From Luidia sarsii (Eukaryota > Echinodermata > Asteroidea > Paxillosida > Luidiidae): a DNA stretch of 64,000 nt. Positions within the stretch are counted from its first letter, which is position 1. Each line of letters starts with the position of its first letter. Where the stretch lies: NCBI GenBank assembly GCA_949987565.1, contig OX465119.1, positions 5,802,694-5,866,693 on the forward strand. The letters run 5' to 3'. Positions 21,538 to 31,561 of this stretch are shown one piece after another. The position numbers and the translations under genes were made by a program. Under the pieces are notes generated by a model. That model was not told where the DNA came from. It did no database searches and saw nothing but the letters and a program-made list of their open reading frames with translations.

Positions 21538-22147
21538 TGTAACGAAATCGAGCCATACCGAAAGAAAAGAAAACTAGGAAATGCGGGAAAATTTAACTTC
21601 TGTGGTGCAAGGGATAATTTATTAATCTAAGTAATGCAGAGATAATTACTACAGTAAAGAAATCAGGTTAGGGATAACGCCCCTAATTTTCAGTAGATTA
21701 ATGGATGTAACCAGGGTGTATGTTTGGTGTCCGGTACAGAGAGAAAAACAAATGTTGACCCCAAATTTCCCCTAAAAAGGAACGAACTTACTTTAATCGG
21801 GCAAAAGAGAAGAAAATGGCAACCCAAGAGAAGGTAAGCATCAGAACATCTCCGACCAGGGACATGCCGAGAGTCCACACCCTCCACCCGATGTTGTTTC
21901 CTCAGAACCCCAGGACTGACTCAACCCAACATTCCATTCCCTCAGGTTTTTAAACCACCCCGCCTAAAAATGCCCAGGTTTGCACAAAGGAGGACCCAAA
22001 ACTCCCTCTGAGGAACACAAAGGCTTCATGAATATGTTGCCCAGAGGATACTGAAGACTGTAGCAGACCAGTCCACATCCTCCCAGAGGGGAGTCCAGTG
22101 TTCGCCCGTACCAAGTGGCCTGTGGGGGGGGGGGTTGGTTCTTTACA
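21538..22147 (-). repeat. 5' LTR of Gypsy element
   Basis: 610 bp, near-identical partner of 14689-15299. It contains the element promoter by definition; no TATA box was singled out. Confidence 0.93.
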
Positions 22148-22234
22148 CATGTATATGGCATAGCTAATAAATAGTGTGTACTGCACAACCATGGTGGAAC
22201 TACTGCGGAAGGGTCTCTTTCCTTCCTCCATGGT

Positions 22235-22375
22235 AGTACTTGCACCAGTACTACAGTACTACTACTAATAAGTGATAGTACTACTACTACTAGTACTAGT
22301 ACAAAAGTTGTAGTACTATCTAGTAGTACTAGTAGTAGTAGAAGTACATGTAGTAGTAGTAGTAGTATTAGTAAG
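22235..22375. repeat. AGTACT/CTA low-complexity tract
   Basis: Runs of AGTACTACTACTA and TAGTAGTAGTAG form a self-complementary simple repeat between the Gypsy 5' LTR and the Tigger-derived MITE. Confidence 0.7.
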
Positions 22376-22456
22376 GGATGGAAAAAACCTAAACCCACAA
22401 TAGCCCACATATTTATTTAGAAACATACAACCACTTGTATTTGCCAAATAAATTAG

Positions 22457-23273
22457 ACTTATAAAATCCCATGTATAATGCGCATAATACTTTTCACCAA
22501 GGTAGACATCAAAAGTTGGGGGTGGGCATTATACACAGGTACAACAATGTCCTGCCAGTGTGGGTTTCAGTCATCAAACAGAAGCTGACCTTACATTGTA
22601 TAACATCTTAACAATGGGGCTGTCAATCATTGTCCCCATTGCAAACTCTCCTAGGTTTTTTCCCCCATGAGGTAACTTGGGCCCAAATTGGTTTTCTTTT
22701 AATCGGAGGGCGATCCTCCCGTGGTCCTTCCCATTTTTTTTCAAAATGAAACAAATGGAGGCATATCTGTGAAGCCACCATTGATGTGCATTTTGTTCAG
22801 TCTGGACACTTTTTTATGGAAACCAATGTATTGTTACATTCACATTGTATCACATTTTTTTTAAAATGGAGTTGTTGATCATCCTTCCCAATGCAAACTC
22901 TCCTGGTTTTTCCCACTGCGAGGTAACTTGGGCTCAAAATTAAAATAGATGATTTTAATCAGAGGGCGATCATCCTTCCCGCTGTGAGATTTTCAAGTTT
23001 TCCGTGCTTGGTTTTTCCCACAGCAAGGCAACTTGGGCTCAAATGGATTTTTTTATTCGGAGGGTGAGGATCCTCCCCACTGTATGCTCTCTTGTTCTTT
23101 TTTTTTCTCCTGGGCCTGGCTCGGAATAATGGACTTTTTTATTCGGAGGGTGATCATCCTTCCCACTGTGGGATGGAAACAACTTTACAATGGACTCTGC
23201 AATCCATGCCCCAGATTTTTTGTTTCCTCTCGTGAAGACAGAAGGTGCGCATTATACACGGGAGTTTACAGTA
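22457..23273. mobile_element. Tigger-derived MITE
   Basis: The left end ATAAAATCCCATGTATAATG and right end GGTGCGCATTATACACGGG are diverged forms of the Tigger ends at 1418 and 4285. The next ~100 bp (AAAAGTTGGGGGTGGGCATT, GTGTGGGTTTCAGTCATC) match the Tigger right subterminal region in reverse orientation, so the element is an internally deleted relative. No transposase remains. The inside (about 22650-23170) is a set of four to five degenerate ~100-130 bp repeats containing CGGAGGG, TTTTTCCCAC and AACTTGGGC. Confidence 0.7.
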
Positions 23274-23459
23274 CAGTACAGTGTACATTACACATGTATT
23301 TCCAAAAATCAGGATTTTGTGACCCGTATTTGTCAATCAGACGGTCAGCAGTGCCTGCAAACAGCTGTGTACAAAACATGCCCTTCAGCTTCACCAAATC
23401 ACGACTTGTTAGAAAAATGTAGCCCCATTTTTTTCGACGAGTACCGGTAGTTCTTTATT

Positions 23460-24420
23460 ATTATTAGTATAATTATTTATTCGGCCAAGGAAAACAAACA
23501 TGAAGTACATTCAGGGTGAGAAAGGTCAAACAGTCTATATCATGGAAATTAAAGATGGGAAATAAATTGATGAATAAATACCAAACAAGGAGAAAATTAT
23601 GCACATGTATCAGAGATGTGATAGGTCAGGATGAGAAGGGGAAGAGATGGGGCAAGGACTGGGGATGAGGGGAAGAGATTGGACAGGAGGGTAAGAGGGA
23701 AGGAGAAAACAGAGTAAGGACCATCCAAGGACAAGCAGAGTAAGGACAATCCAATCTAAGATGGCCAGGAGGAACAAAAGTGAAAAACACTGTGACTCAA
23801 AAGCCTGTTCCTCCAGTCCTAGGTTGGTGAATAAATAGGTTACTATAGTAAACTTAGTAAAAAACAATCAAATACAAGTGAATTTTTTTAAGATAAATCA
23901 TGAATTAAAAGAAGATAAAAATCATGGAAATGCAGGATAAATATAAGAAATAGATATAAATAATATAATAAATATGAATAATTTTACAAGAAAACAATCA
24001 GCTGAACAAAAAAATGAGATTAAAGAAATTAAAAAGTCACGAACAAACAGAGGACAACCAGGAGAATCAAAACAGATACAGAACTCAAGGGAACTAGCAA
24101 GCAACTCGGCAAATCTAAATTACAGTTTCTACAAGAGAGATCAAAGGGAGGATCAAGGGGGGGCATGGAGTGGGGTTGGGGATTAGACAAAAGAGGAAAG
24201 CTGGCAGGGAGAGATCAAAGAGAAGGGCAGGGAGGGACTGGGGGTGGGGTTGGGCATTATCAGAGGGCAAAGACAAAAGAGGAAAGCTGGCAGGGTCTCT
24301 TGAGTGATATTGGGAAAGGTTATAACTGAAGAAGCAGTGAGAAAGAAGATTGTGGAGTTTTTTTTAAACGTCACAAAAGAAGACATCAACCAGACCCATA
24401 CGTTTTAAGCATAAATTATG
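23460..24420. repeat. dispersed repeat, GGGAAAGG/AGGAAAGCTGG family
   Basis: A purine-rich region with internal near-repeats (AAAGAGGAAAGCTGGCAGGG twice, about 24193 and 24280). Its right end (24290-24410) recurs in reverse complement at about 48990-49110, and its AGGAAAGCTGG part recurs at 50110-50140 in P450 intron 1. No coding function seen. Confidence 0.55.
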
Positions 24421-24459
24421 AATGATTTGAGGAAAGTGTTAGAAGCAGTGTCGAAAAAA

Positions 24460-24800
24460 AGAAAGAAAGATGAACACACAAAAACATGGGGAGAATTTTA
24501 CAGTGCCACACAGCATTTTGAGTTATTTTAAGAATTTATTTTGCGTTTGGCTGCACTGGGACACCTTTCTAAACACCACCGACGAAAATAGGTCACGGTG
24601 CTTACTGCGCGGTGCGCCGTGGACGTCAACAAAACCGGGTAATCTTACCGAAATGACAGGCTTTATCAACCTTCTCTATGATTATTCTAATAGTCTGTGG
24701 TGTGGAGAAAGTGACTGAGACCTCTTTTAGTGTGATACTTTCGTCCACATTGTTCAGTTTGAAGAAAAGTCCCTTATATCGTCGAAAAACGGTTACTGGA
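24460..24800. repeat. dispersed repeat copy, inverted partner at 47712-47945
   Basis: AAAATTTTACAGTGCC-like start, TTTTGCGTTTGGCTGCACTG, GGTGCTTACTGCGCGGTGC and TGATACTTTCGTCCACATTG all reappear in reverse complement in P450 intron 1, the other copy lacking about 75 bp. Confidence 0.75.
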
Positions 24801-24828
24801 GGATATATCTGTTACAAAGTGAACTGAC

Positions 24829-26031
24829 CTGAACAAGCTGTACATGTATGTCCAGCATCTTGTTAGAATCTAGGTCCATGAGGCTATATGAACCAAACTT
24901 GGCGCAATGGTCCATGCTGTCACAACGAGCATCTCCTCCAAGGACTGGTCTTGTTTCAGACTGCCTGATGCCCTGCGTCAACATCGTCTGTTCATGTGCC
25001 CAAATCTAACAAACCAATGAAAATATGCAGAGTGAATGCAGAGGTTGTAGAGATTGTTAGTACACTTTTTGTACACCCCTATAAATGTGTGTCTTCTAGA
25101 GTTTACTTATTCTAACATCCTAACTCTTTCATGCCATGTTCTCTGTTACATGAAACAGCAGTTGGGCCACATCATGGAGACCACATGGGATTGATAAGTT
25201 GGCAGTGGTTGCAACTTCAAGTCATTGTTCCATGTGGGAACATGTTTGTATATACATGTACATGTACTACATGTATTTCGAAATCCAAATCCTTACAAAC
25301 TCACTTTGGAAGTATGAAAATTATCACAAAATAACAACAATGTGGTGAAAAATAGTACAACAAACATAATGTTATTTAAAATCTAATTTATCTTGCTATA
25401 TATTTTTAGTCCAAGTACAAACCTCAACAATTGCAGGTTGTATTTAGAGTCGCTGGTGATTCATGTCAAGTCCGGTAAGAGATCGATGCCATATTGAAGT
25501 GCTGTAATGCCTTCAGCACCTTTCCAGGGGAACATCCTGCTGTCAAGATTGATGCCGAAAGGATGTTCCCGGCTGGCGTTCCTCCAATGTATGGCTGGCT
25601 GTACCATTTGTTAGTGTACTCGCAAAGCTTGCAAGACTGGGAAACAACTACGAGCGACCCAACAATCCTATCAATGCCCTTTCTGGATGGCCCAGCACAT
25701 TTTGGACATCGCTGGAAGAGCTCCAGTAGCTGCTTTTTGAAAACAACAAATTTTGTCTCCTGGTAACCTATTGTTGACGAGTCCGACTTTGAATCTCTGA
25801 AACATTAAAATCGAACAATTTGCTATTTCTTGTACAATATAATTACATAGTTGCAAAACAATTTCACTTCAAGGAAATGTGATGAATGTGACATGCTAAT
25901 AAAACCCTCAGCTAGATTACGGTAAAAAGAAACTTACGTTGAGCTGTCAGAGCTGGGAATAAAGTCACTGTCATCAACCTCCTTGTCATCTTCTGTTATA
26001 TCAACAGGGCTGGCAGGGGGCTGTTTCTCAG
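24829..26031 (-). pseudogene. THAP/Kolobok-like transposase pseudogene with retained splice sites
   Basis: Minus-strand exons: an acidic linker (26031-25938, KEVDDSDFIPSSDSST, ending before GTAAGTTTC); an exon after TTTAATGTTTCAG (25796 to about 25417) coding TKFVVFKKQLLELFQRCPKC, SCKLCEYTNKWYSQPYIG and GNILSASILTAGCSPGKVL, ending before GTTTGT; and an exon after GTTTGTTAG (25005-24829) coding RPVLGGDARCDSMDHCAKFG and SYSLMDLDSNKMLDIH, ending before GTCAGT. The C..C pairs, W.SQP...GN+.LS.A+L..G block and the GD.R.DS..H.AK+G.Y..MD block with catalytic Asp are typical of intron-bearing Kolobok-type transposases. A one-base shift and a TAA (about 25440) break exon 2; the rest of the catalytic domain was not found. 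Confidence 0.6.
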
Positions 26032-26040
26032 GCTCACATG

Positions 26041-27490
26041 TTATTTTGGTTTATTATCCAGCATTCAGGAAATCCAGAGGTGGCAGCTTGACAATGCTGC
26101 ACTGGACTTATTTGTCTGTCTTCTTCACATTACACTGTAATGCTAATTCACAAGCAAAAAACCCAAATACCTGTAGTTTTTATTTAGCACTACTGTATTG
26201 TACTGATGTTAGTAAGAATGGGTGCAAGTCTCCTGTTTATTTCCTCTCTTTGATGATGGGCAAAGGCAAAATAATGTCTATGTCCTTCATTAAATCTACC
26301 TCTATGGAGGTCATAATGTTATCAGAATGGGCTCTCATGAATTGGTCACATTGTTTTTAAAGATTTTGCGTTGATAGATTAGGAGCTGCTTTTCCATTAT
26401 TATCTTTCAGAAAATGCAAGTAGTTACTGTCGACACAGGATGGTCCCAAGTAGAGTCTGGGGCCATTCAATTCTGGTGTGTTCGGAATTTGCTCGGAGAA
26501 TGATAAATAAATCTTGGCAGACAGCAGTTTTCAGTTGATCCTTCCACCTTCCTCAAATTGTTATTACGGAATTGATTTACACAGTGGTTATACATACAAT
26601 TAGATTTTCAAGGAAAGTACTATTTGGAAACTACATTGGTACTTATACCAAGAACTTGTAATATTGCAATGACCCACTGGAATAATCACAAGTCAAGGGA
26701 CATACAATGTACCAGAAATGAATCAGGGCAAACAGAATTCCACCACCACGCGAGAATCCAAAAGTGAATGAGAAATACAAGAACCTGATCAGCAAGCTTT
26801 GAGTACAATTGATAAAAGGGCTTCTTAGCTTGGTTGCAGATTAGAAGGACTAGCCGTAGTGATTTGACTTGGGAGACGCAGATGGGCTCTGGGTCCGTCC
26901 GCAACTTGAACGTCAGTCCGTCCAAGAGAGTTGACAACCAGGAAGGGGGGGGGGGTTTCGAGAAGCAAGGGCAGGGTGGAGAGGTGAACCGGGTCAGCTC
27001 TCCAAAGCGAGACCTGGGGACAGTGTCTGTATCAACAGAGCACGGAGTGGAGGGATGCGAGAGTAGTTATAAGGGAACACCTAACTAGGGAGTTCAACGA
27101 GTTCCCAAACTTCGAAGTCGGAGGGGAAAAGTGCAAGACGGTAGCACTTAACGGACGAGATCCTCTCGCATCTAGGTCTTCTTCGCTTCTTAATTAAGAT
27201 CACTGGGTGGATTATAACTTATAGGGCTTACTAAACTAAAGAATATACAAACTAGATAACAAGATCAAACGTTGACTAAGCAAGGTAAGGTTGAGATTGG
27301 GATTTCACATTATCTTTGACGAGTCAAGTGAATCTTATACAAAAATGAACGTAATTTCACATAACCAAGGAAGGCATAACATCGCACAACAACTCAATTA
27401 TAAACTGATAAAGAGCAGTCCTGATTTGTGCACACAATATGTATGGGGAAATATTATTAGTATTGCGACTACAAGCACACACAAACATGT
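26041..27490. other. gene-free stretch
   Basis: No supportable coding, RNA or transposon ends. A G run at 26946-26955 and scattered short open frames only. Confidence 0.4.
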
Positions 27491-27497
27491 CCACTAC

Positions 27498-27632
27498 ATG
27501 TAGTACATGTACATACACATGTACAATACATGTAGTACATGTACATACACATGTACAATACATGTAGTACATGTACATACACATGTACAATATATGTAGT
27601 ACATGTACATACACATGTATAATACATGTAGG
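27498..27632. repeat. ACATGTA minisatellite
   Basis: About four copies of a 34 bp unit, CATGTAGTACATGTACATAC followed by ACATGTACAATA, each containing self-complementary ACATGT cores. Confidence 0.9.
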
Positions 27633-28480
27633 CCTACATCCATGATATAAGTTATAACATAAGTTTGCAAGAAATCATGTCAAGGAAATCGTACAAATGA
27701 CTCCTACTGCTAGTGCAAGTAAAGTAGTATTCTTTACCAGTAGGCTATGGGCCGAACCCCCAAAAGTGCTCTAGAAATAGAAGAATGCTGCAGCCTAAGG
27801 GGTGAAGGGAAGAACACTGCACAGGAATGTGGGGATTGGTGTTCCTTTTAAGAAAAATCAATGTTCTACCCAAAAAAATGGTGCACTGTCGCAAAATCCA
27901 AGATGGCGGCCAAAAATCAAGATGGCAGCCTTTTTATATTTTAAAATCATCAAAAACATAAAAAAATGAAAACTTTGACAGGAATTGAGGATGTTTGCAA
28001 ATCACTGAAATAATGTCAGGACAAAATGAATCCACTGAATTGCATTTTCTCAAAAGGGCCTCCCAAACCACATAAAAGTGATAATTTTGGCCACAAAATA
28101 TTGAAAAATGTTGTGATTATCACATGTAGGCAGATTATCCAGTAGGCAATTCGATTTCTTTAAACTCAACTTATGGCTGCTGATACTATGGCTTGTTAAA
28201 GGTTGCATGTAAAAATGGATTATAGACATCCTAAATGTAGATGTACAGTAGATGTACAAACTGAAAAGGGTTGGTGGAGAGGTTGCACCCTTGGTGTACT
28301 GTCAGTAAATTGACAAGCCTGACGCAGACAAAGATGGTGTAGACAAGTTTGTTCATGATGAAGTCTCCTCTATCATCAGAATGTTGAACACCAGGACAGT
28401 GCATTTACACCATTGATACTGTTTGCATACAGGAATTACATGTCCCCAAACCCTCAGATGTGAATTACCGTACCTTTTCC
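27633..28480. other. gene-free stretch downstream of copy B
   Basis: Includes CCAAGATGGCGGC and AAGATGGCAGCC (27898-27930), phrases common in dispersed repeats of marine invertebrates. No gene recognised; it would contain any 3' UTR of copy B. Confidence 0.35.
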
Positions 28481-28481
28481 A

Positions 28482-31346
28482 TCAGGGCTCTTCGCTCTCA
28501 CTGTCAGACGAGTCATCATTACTCTCGTCACTGGAATTTTCTTCCACATTGGACCTGTTAACGCATTCTTTGCAGCTGCAAAGATCAGTACAACCAATGC
28601 CCACTTTTTTGCAGGAACAGGAGTTGCTATTGCATGATGTTTTTTTGCAGTTGCAATGTACATACTTCTGAACGGCATCAGGAGCAATTGGCATCGTACT
28701 CCAGTTCAACACCAGGTTCGAGTCCATGACCTTCCATCCATGTCTTGCAGGAGATGGTGCCGAGATGTGCTGCTTAAGAGAGCATTTATAGATTCGTGCC
28801 TGATAGTTAGCTCTCATAATGTGCAGTTTCAGACTATCTTTGTTGGGAGGCATGTTGGTGTCACTAATTTGGCCAAACCGGAAGCAGTTGTACCTGACCA
28901 TGTTGACATCTGATTCTTTCCAGCCGTAGAGCTCACACACAAAACTCTCAAGCACATCAATAAGCTCATCAGTGACAGTCCATTCAGTGCCAATTTCATT
29001 GAATGCTGTTTGGTATATCGGGGACTTCAACATCAACTTCAGTGGTTTTGCTTTACCTTTCCCTTTAAAGCAACTAACAGTGTCACACCCTGAGAATGGA
29101 TGAAGACCCACTACTGCTTGTGCTGTTGCCTCTCCAAGGTGTTCACCAATCATGGTGACGTCAATGAACTTCGCATTTCCCCCTGTGGTCATATGAAGTA
29201 AGATTCGTGGGACAAGTAGTGTTGAGGCCCATACAGCCAGGACAAGTACATCAGTATTGACTGTATGGATGATGATGGTTTTAACACTTGACGAAGACTG
29301 ATATGCATGTTTTGCGTGGAGAACCATCCTGGTGTCTGCCTCTTCATGATCAGAGTGAAGATCTGGTTCTTCCTTGAAATCTGTTTTCCCATCTTCATTC
29401 ACAAAAATGTGGAAGCATTTAGCACCACAGGTGACAAACACTGAAAAACTCTCAAGAAGATCTGGGGGACACTTCATCCAATCAGTGGCCAGGAATTCCA
29501 GCAGCCCCTCCTTATTTGTGCCACACACAAGGAATTTCTTCATCATTTTGGGCAGCTTTTGATCTCTTCGTTGAATGCGGATTTGTGTGTGGCCACTTGA
29601 ACTCCGTTTCTCTCGCTCTGACAACTTTATGGATGACGTCAGATACCTGTCACCAACAAAATCAACCCGCTGTGCGTTATGTCTTCTTGCTGTTTTGAGT
29701 AATTGCCCAAGAATGGTGTCTGAAAGATCTCCGAATGTGGCTGGGAGGTGCTTCTGTTGCTGGATCATTGCCATGGCATCAACAATGACAACATCCGCAT
29801 TAGGAGTTGATTCTGTTGTCACAGCTTCAGGCACAGCATTTATTATCTCATGCATGAGGGCAGCTTTGTTAGTCTTCGCCATACAGCCATCAAACCTGGC
29901 AAGTGCAGCTGACACTGAGCATAAGGGATAGCTGACTACATCTTTTACATCTAACCCCTTTTCTTGTGCCACCATTAGCATCCTTGCAATCAAGCGCCTG
30001 TTCTCCTTCATTGATGCATTTTCAAGAGAAATCTTTGCCCTTGGTTTCTTGTCAATACTGGAAAAAGTCTTGCCAGTTGGGAGACTGTGCCGGTCAAACA
30101 GATCTTTTTTACCCTCAACAAGTCGCTCGTTGACAAACTCAACAAATCGTCTGTCCCCACGTTCATATGCAGACATCAGGTCGGCCTTGACAGCATCAGG
30201 TGCCACCACACCTGAAGAAATGTTGAGTAGTTGTGGGTCTTCTTCATCACTGAAAGGATTGGTGAACCCATCTACTGTCTGCATCACATTTTGCACCGCC
30301 ATTTCATCTGCTTTAACCCTGGACCTGTTCAACTCATGGTGTGGGGATGGTTCTGCTCCTCTTCCAGCCAATGCAAAGCATGCATTTGATATTGAAGCTC
30401 GAGCTGGGTTGCTAAGTATCCATCGCTGCACAGCCCCTTTGTTCAGAGTTATTCCTGTCATCCCCCCTCTGGTCTTGGAATCACGGTTGAAGGTTTGCTC
30501 GATGATCTGATCGCATGCTGTCATCGAAAAGCTACTCATCGAGTGTCGCTGGACTGCAAATTCCCCATCCATCAGATGGTCATAGATGAGGGGATGCGTT
30601 GAGGGAAGAGCTTTCATCTCAAGATAGTAAGCCGGCAAATACCTTGCATAGTTGACACTTCCATAAGAAAGGAACCATGGAATCATATCACGAATGCATG
30701 ATAGGTGCAACTCCCAATTGCCTTCCCTCGTGGCCCTAATGAAGAGAAGCAACAACTCTACTATCTGAAGATAGGAGTTCCAAAATGCACATGTTGCATT
30801 CTGGAGGCAGCATTTATCGACGTACTCCTGGAAATTACTGATGAACTCAGCTACTGCTTCTGACATGATGGTTTGCTTGAATGTATCAGGAAAACCAGCT
30901 CGAATTGTCTCCAGAATCTTTTGTGCATCTTCGTATTCACTTGTGGACATCTGACTAAGGTACCCCTCAATCTGGAGATGCTGCATGGCCTCACAGATAA
31001 CCTTATGACATCGTAGACTTCGATTATAATGATGACCTGACATCACGCCATTAATTGATCCTTGGGCAACCAAACCAGACTCAATGGCAACATCTAAAAG
31101 GCCAGCATCCCGAAACCGCTTTCCAATCACTGCAAGGAAGGCCATCACAGTGTGAAATTCACCAAGACGTACAACTAGTCGCTCAGTAAAATCTGGCCTA
31201 CCCTGCCAACGAATCTCTTGAGCTTTTGCATAGACTGCTTGATCCATCACAAGGACAACAGAGGACAGGTTCAAAGCGTCAGCAAGGCTCAAGCTTCTCT
31301 CCAGAATGGCATTCACAGTAGATCGCTCGGTTGGGCTAGCATCTAT
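28482..31346 (-). CDS. nuclease/CXC family copy B, uninterrupted C-terminal 954 codons
   Basis: Open from the LINE junction (31346) to TGA at 28482. Order: DASPTERSTVNAIL; VLVMDQAVYAKAQEIRW; RLVVRLGEFHTVMAFLAVIG; GHHYNRS; FIRATREGNWELHLSCIRDM and NYARYLPAYY; ACDQIIEQTFNRDSKTRGG and GAVQRWIL (a conserved block of unknown role); then a PIN/FEN1-like nuclease pattern: VVIVDAMAMIQ, VDFVGDRYLTSSIK, SDHEEADTRMVLHAKHA, TVNTDVLVLAVW, GLHPFSGCDTVSCFKGKGKA; then a CXC/TSO1-type tail CNCKKTSCNSNSCSCKKVG with CTDLCSC, and an acidic Ser-rich end (SDESNDDSSDSESEEP). The acidic residues in GD, EEAD, TD and GCD would bind metal; CXC domains bind DNA. Nuclease and DNA-binding roles are inferred from motifs. 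I know no experimentally studied member. Confidence 0.8.
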   Translation of the reverse strand: MDASPTERSTVNAILERSLSLADALNLSSVVLVMDQAVYAKAQEIRWQGRPDFTERLVVRLGEFHTVMAFLAVIGKRFRDAGLLDVAIESGLVAQGSINGVMSGHHYNRSLRCHKVICEAMQHLQIEGYLSQMSTSEYEDAQKILETIRAGFPDTFKQTIMSEAVAEFISNFQEYVDKCCLQNATCAFWNSYLQIVELLLLFIRATREGNWELHLSCIRDMIPWFLSYGSVNYARYLPAYYLEMKALPSTHPLIYDHLMDGEFAVQRHSMSSFSMTACDQIIEQTFNRDSKTRGGMTGITLNKGAVQRWILSNPARASISNACFALAGRGAEPSPHHELNRSRVKADEMAVQNVMQTVDGFTNPFSDEEDPQLLNISSGVVAPDAVKADLMSAYERGDRRFVEFVNERLVEGKKDLFDRHSLPTGKTFSSIDKKPRAKISLENASMKENRRLIARMLMVAQEKGLDVKDVVSYPLCSVSAALARFDGCMAKTNKAALMHEIINAVPEAVTTESTPNADVVIVDAMAMIQQQKHLPATFGDLSDTILGQLLKTARRHNAQRVDFVGDRYLTSSIKLSEREKRSSSGHTQIRIQRRDQKLPKMMKKFLVCGTNKEGLLEFLATDWMKCPPDLLESFSVFVTCGAKCFHIFVNEDGKTDFKEEPDLHSDHEEADTRMVLHAKHAYQSSSSVKTIIIHTVNTDVLVLAVWASTLLVPRILLHMTTGGNAKFIDVTMIGEHLGEATAQAVVGLHPFSGCDTVSCFKGKGKAKPLKLMLKSPIYQTAFNEIGTEWTVTDELIDVLESFVCELYGWKESDVNMVRYNCFRFGQISDTNMPPNKDSLKLHIMRANYQARIYKCSLKQHISAPSPARHGWKVMDSNLVLNWSTMPIAPDAVQKYVHCNCKKTSCNSNSCSCKKVGIGCTDLCSCKECVNRSNVEENSSDESNDDSSDSESEEP

Positions 31347-31561
31347 TTTTTCATTTCATTTTATTTCGGCATAATGTACAAATAACAAAAATACCAAACA
31401 GTAAAAACATTCGACAAAGAAACAAATACAAGCCGGGGATAGCTCGAAAAAAACATATTGGCTTATTTCCATCGAGGTCCTTTGTACAAACAAATACACT
31501 ATATTACATTACCACATAAAATACCATAAAACAAAACCAAAAAATATTCATATTATACACT

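Larger units (their letters stand above)
14685..22151 (-). mobile_element. complete Ty3/Gypsy LTR retrotransposon
   Basis: Two long terminal repeats (14689-15299 and 21538-22147) bracket gag and pol on the minus strand. CATG flanks both sides (14685-14688 and 22148-22151), a 4 bp target duplication. The LTRs read TGTAAAG...CGTTACA in coding sense and appear to differ essentially by one base in a G run, implying recent insertion. A primer-binding site follows the 5' LTR and a purine tract (AGAGGAGGAGGCTG) precedes the 3' LTR. Domain order protease-RT-RNase H-integrase identifies Ty3/Gypsy. No envelope gene is present. Confidence 0.96.

Noticed and set aside
23033..23422. 129-codon open frame on the plus strand
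   Set aside because: It crosses the internal repeats and right end of the Tigger-derived MITE and has no domain.
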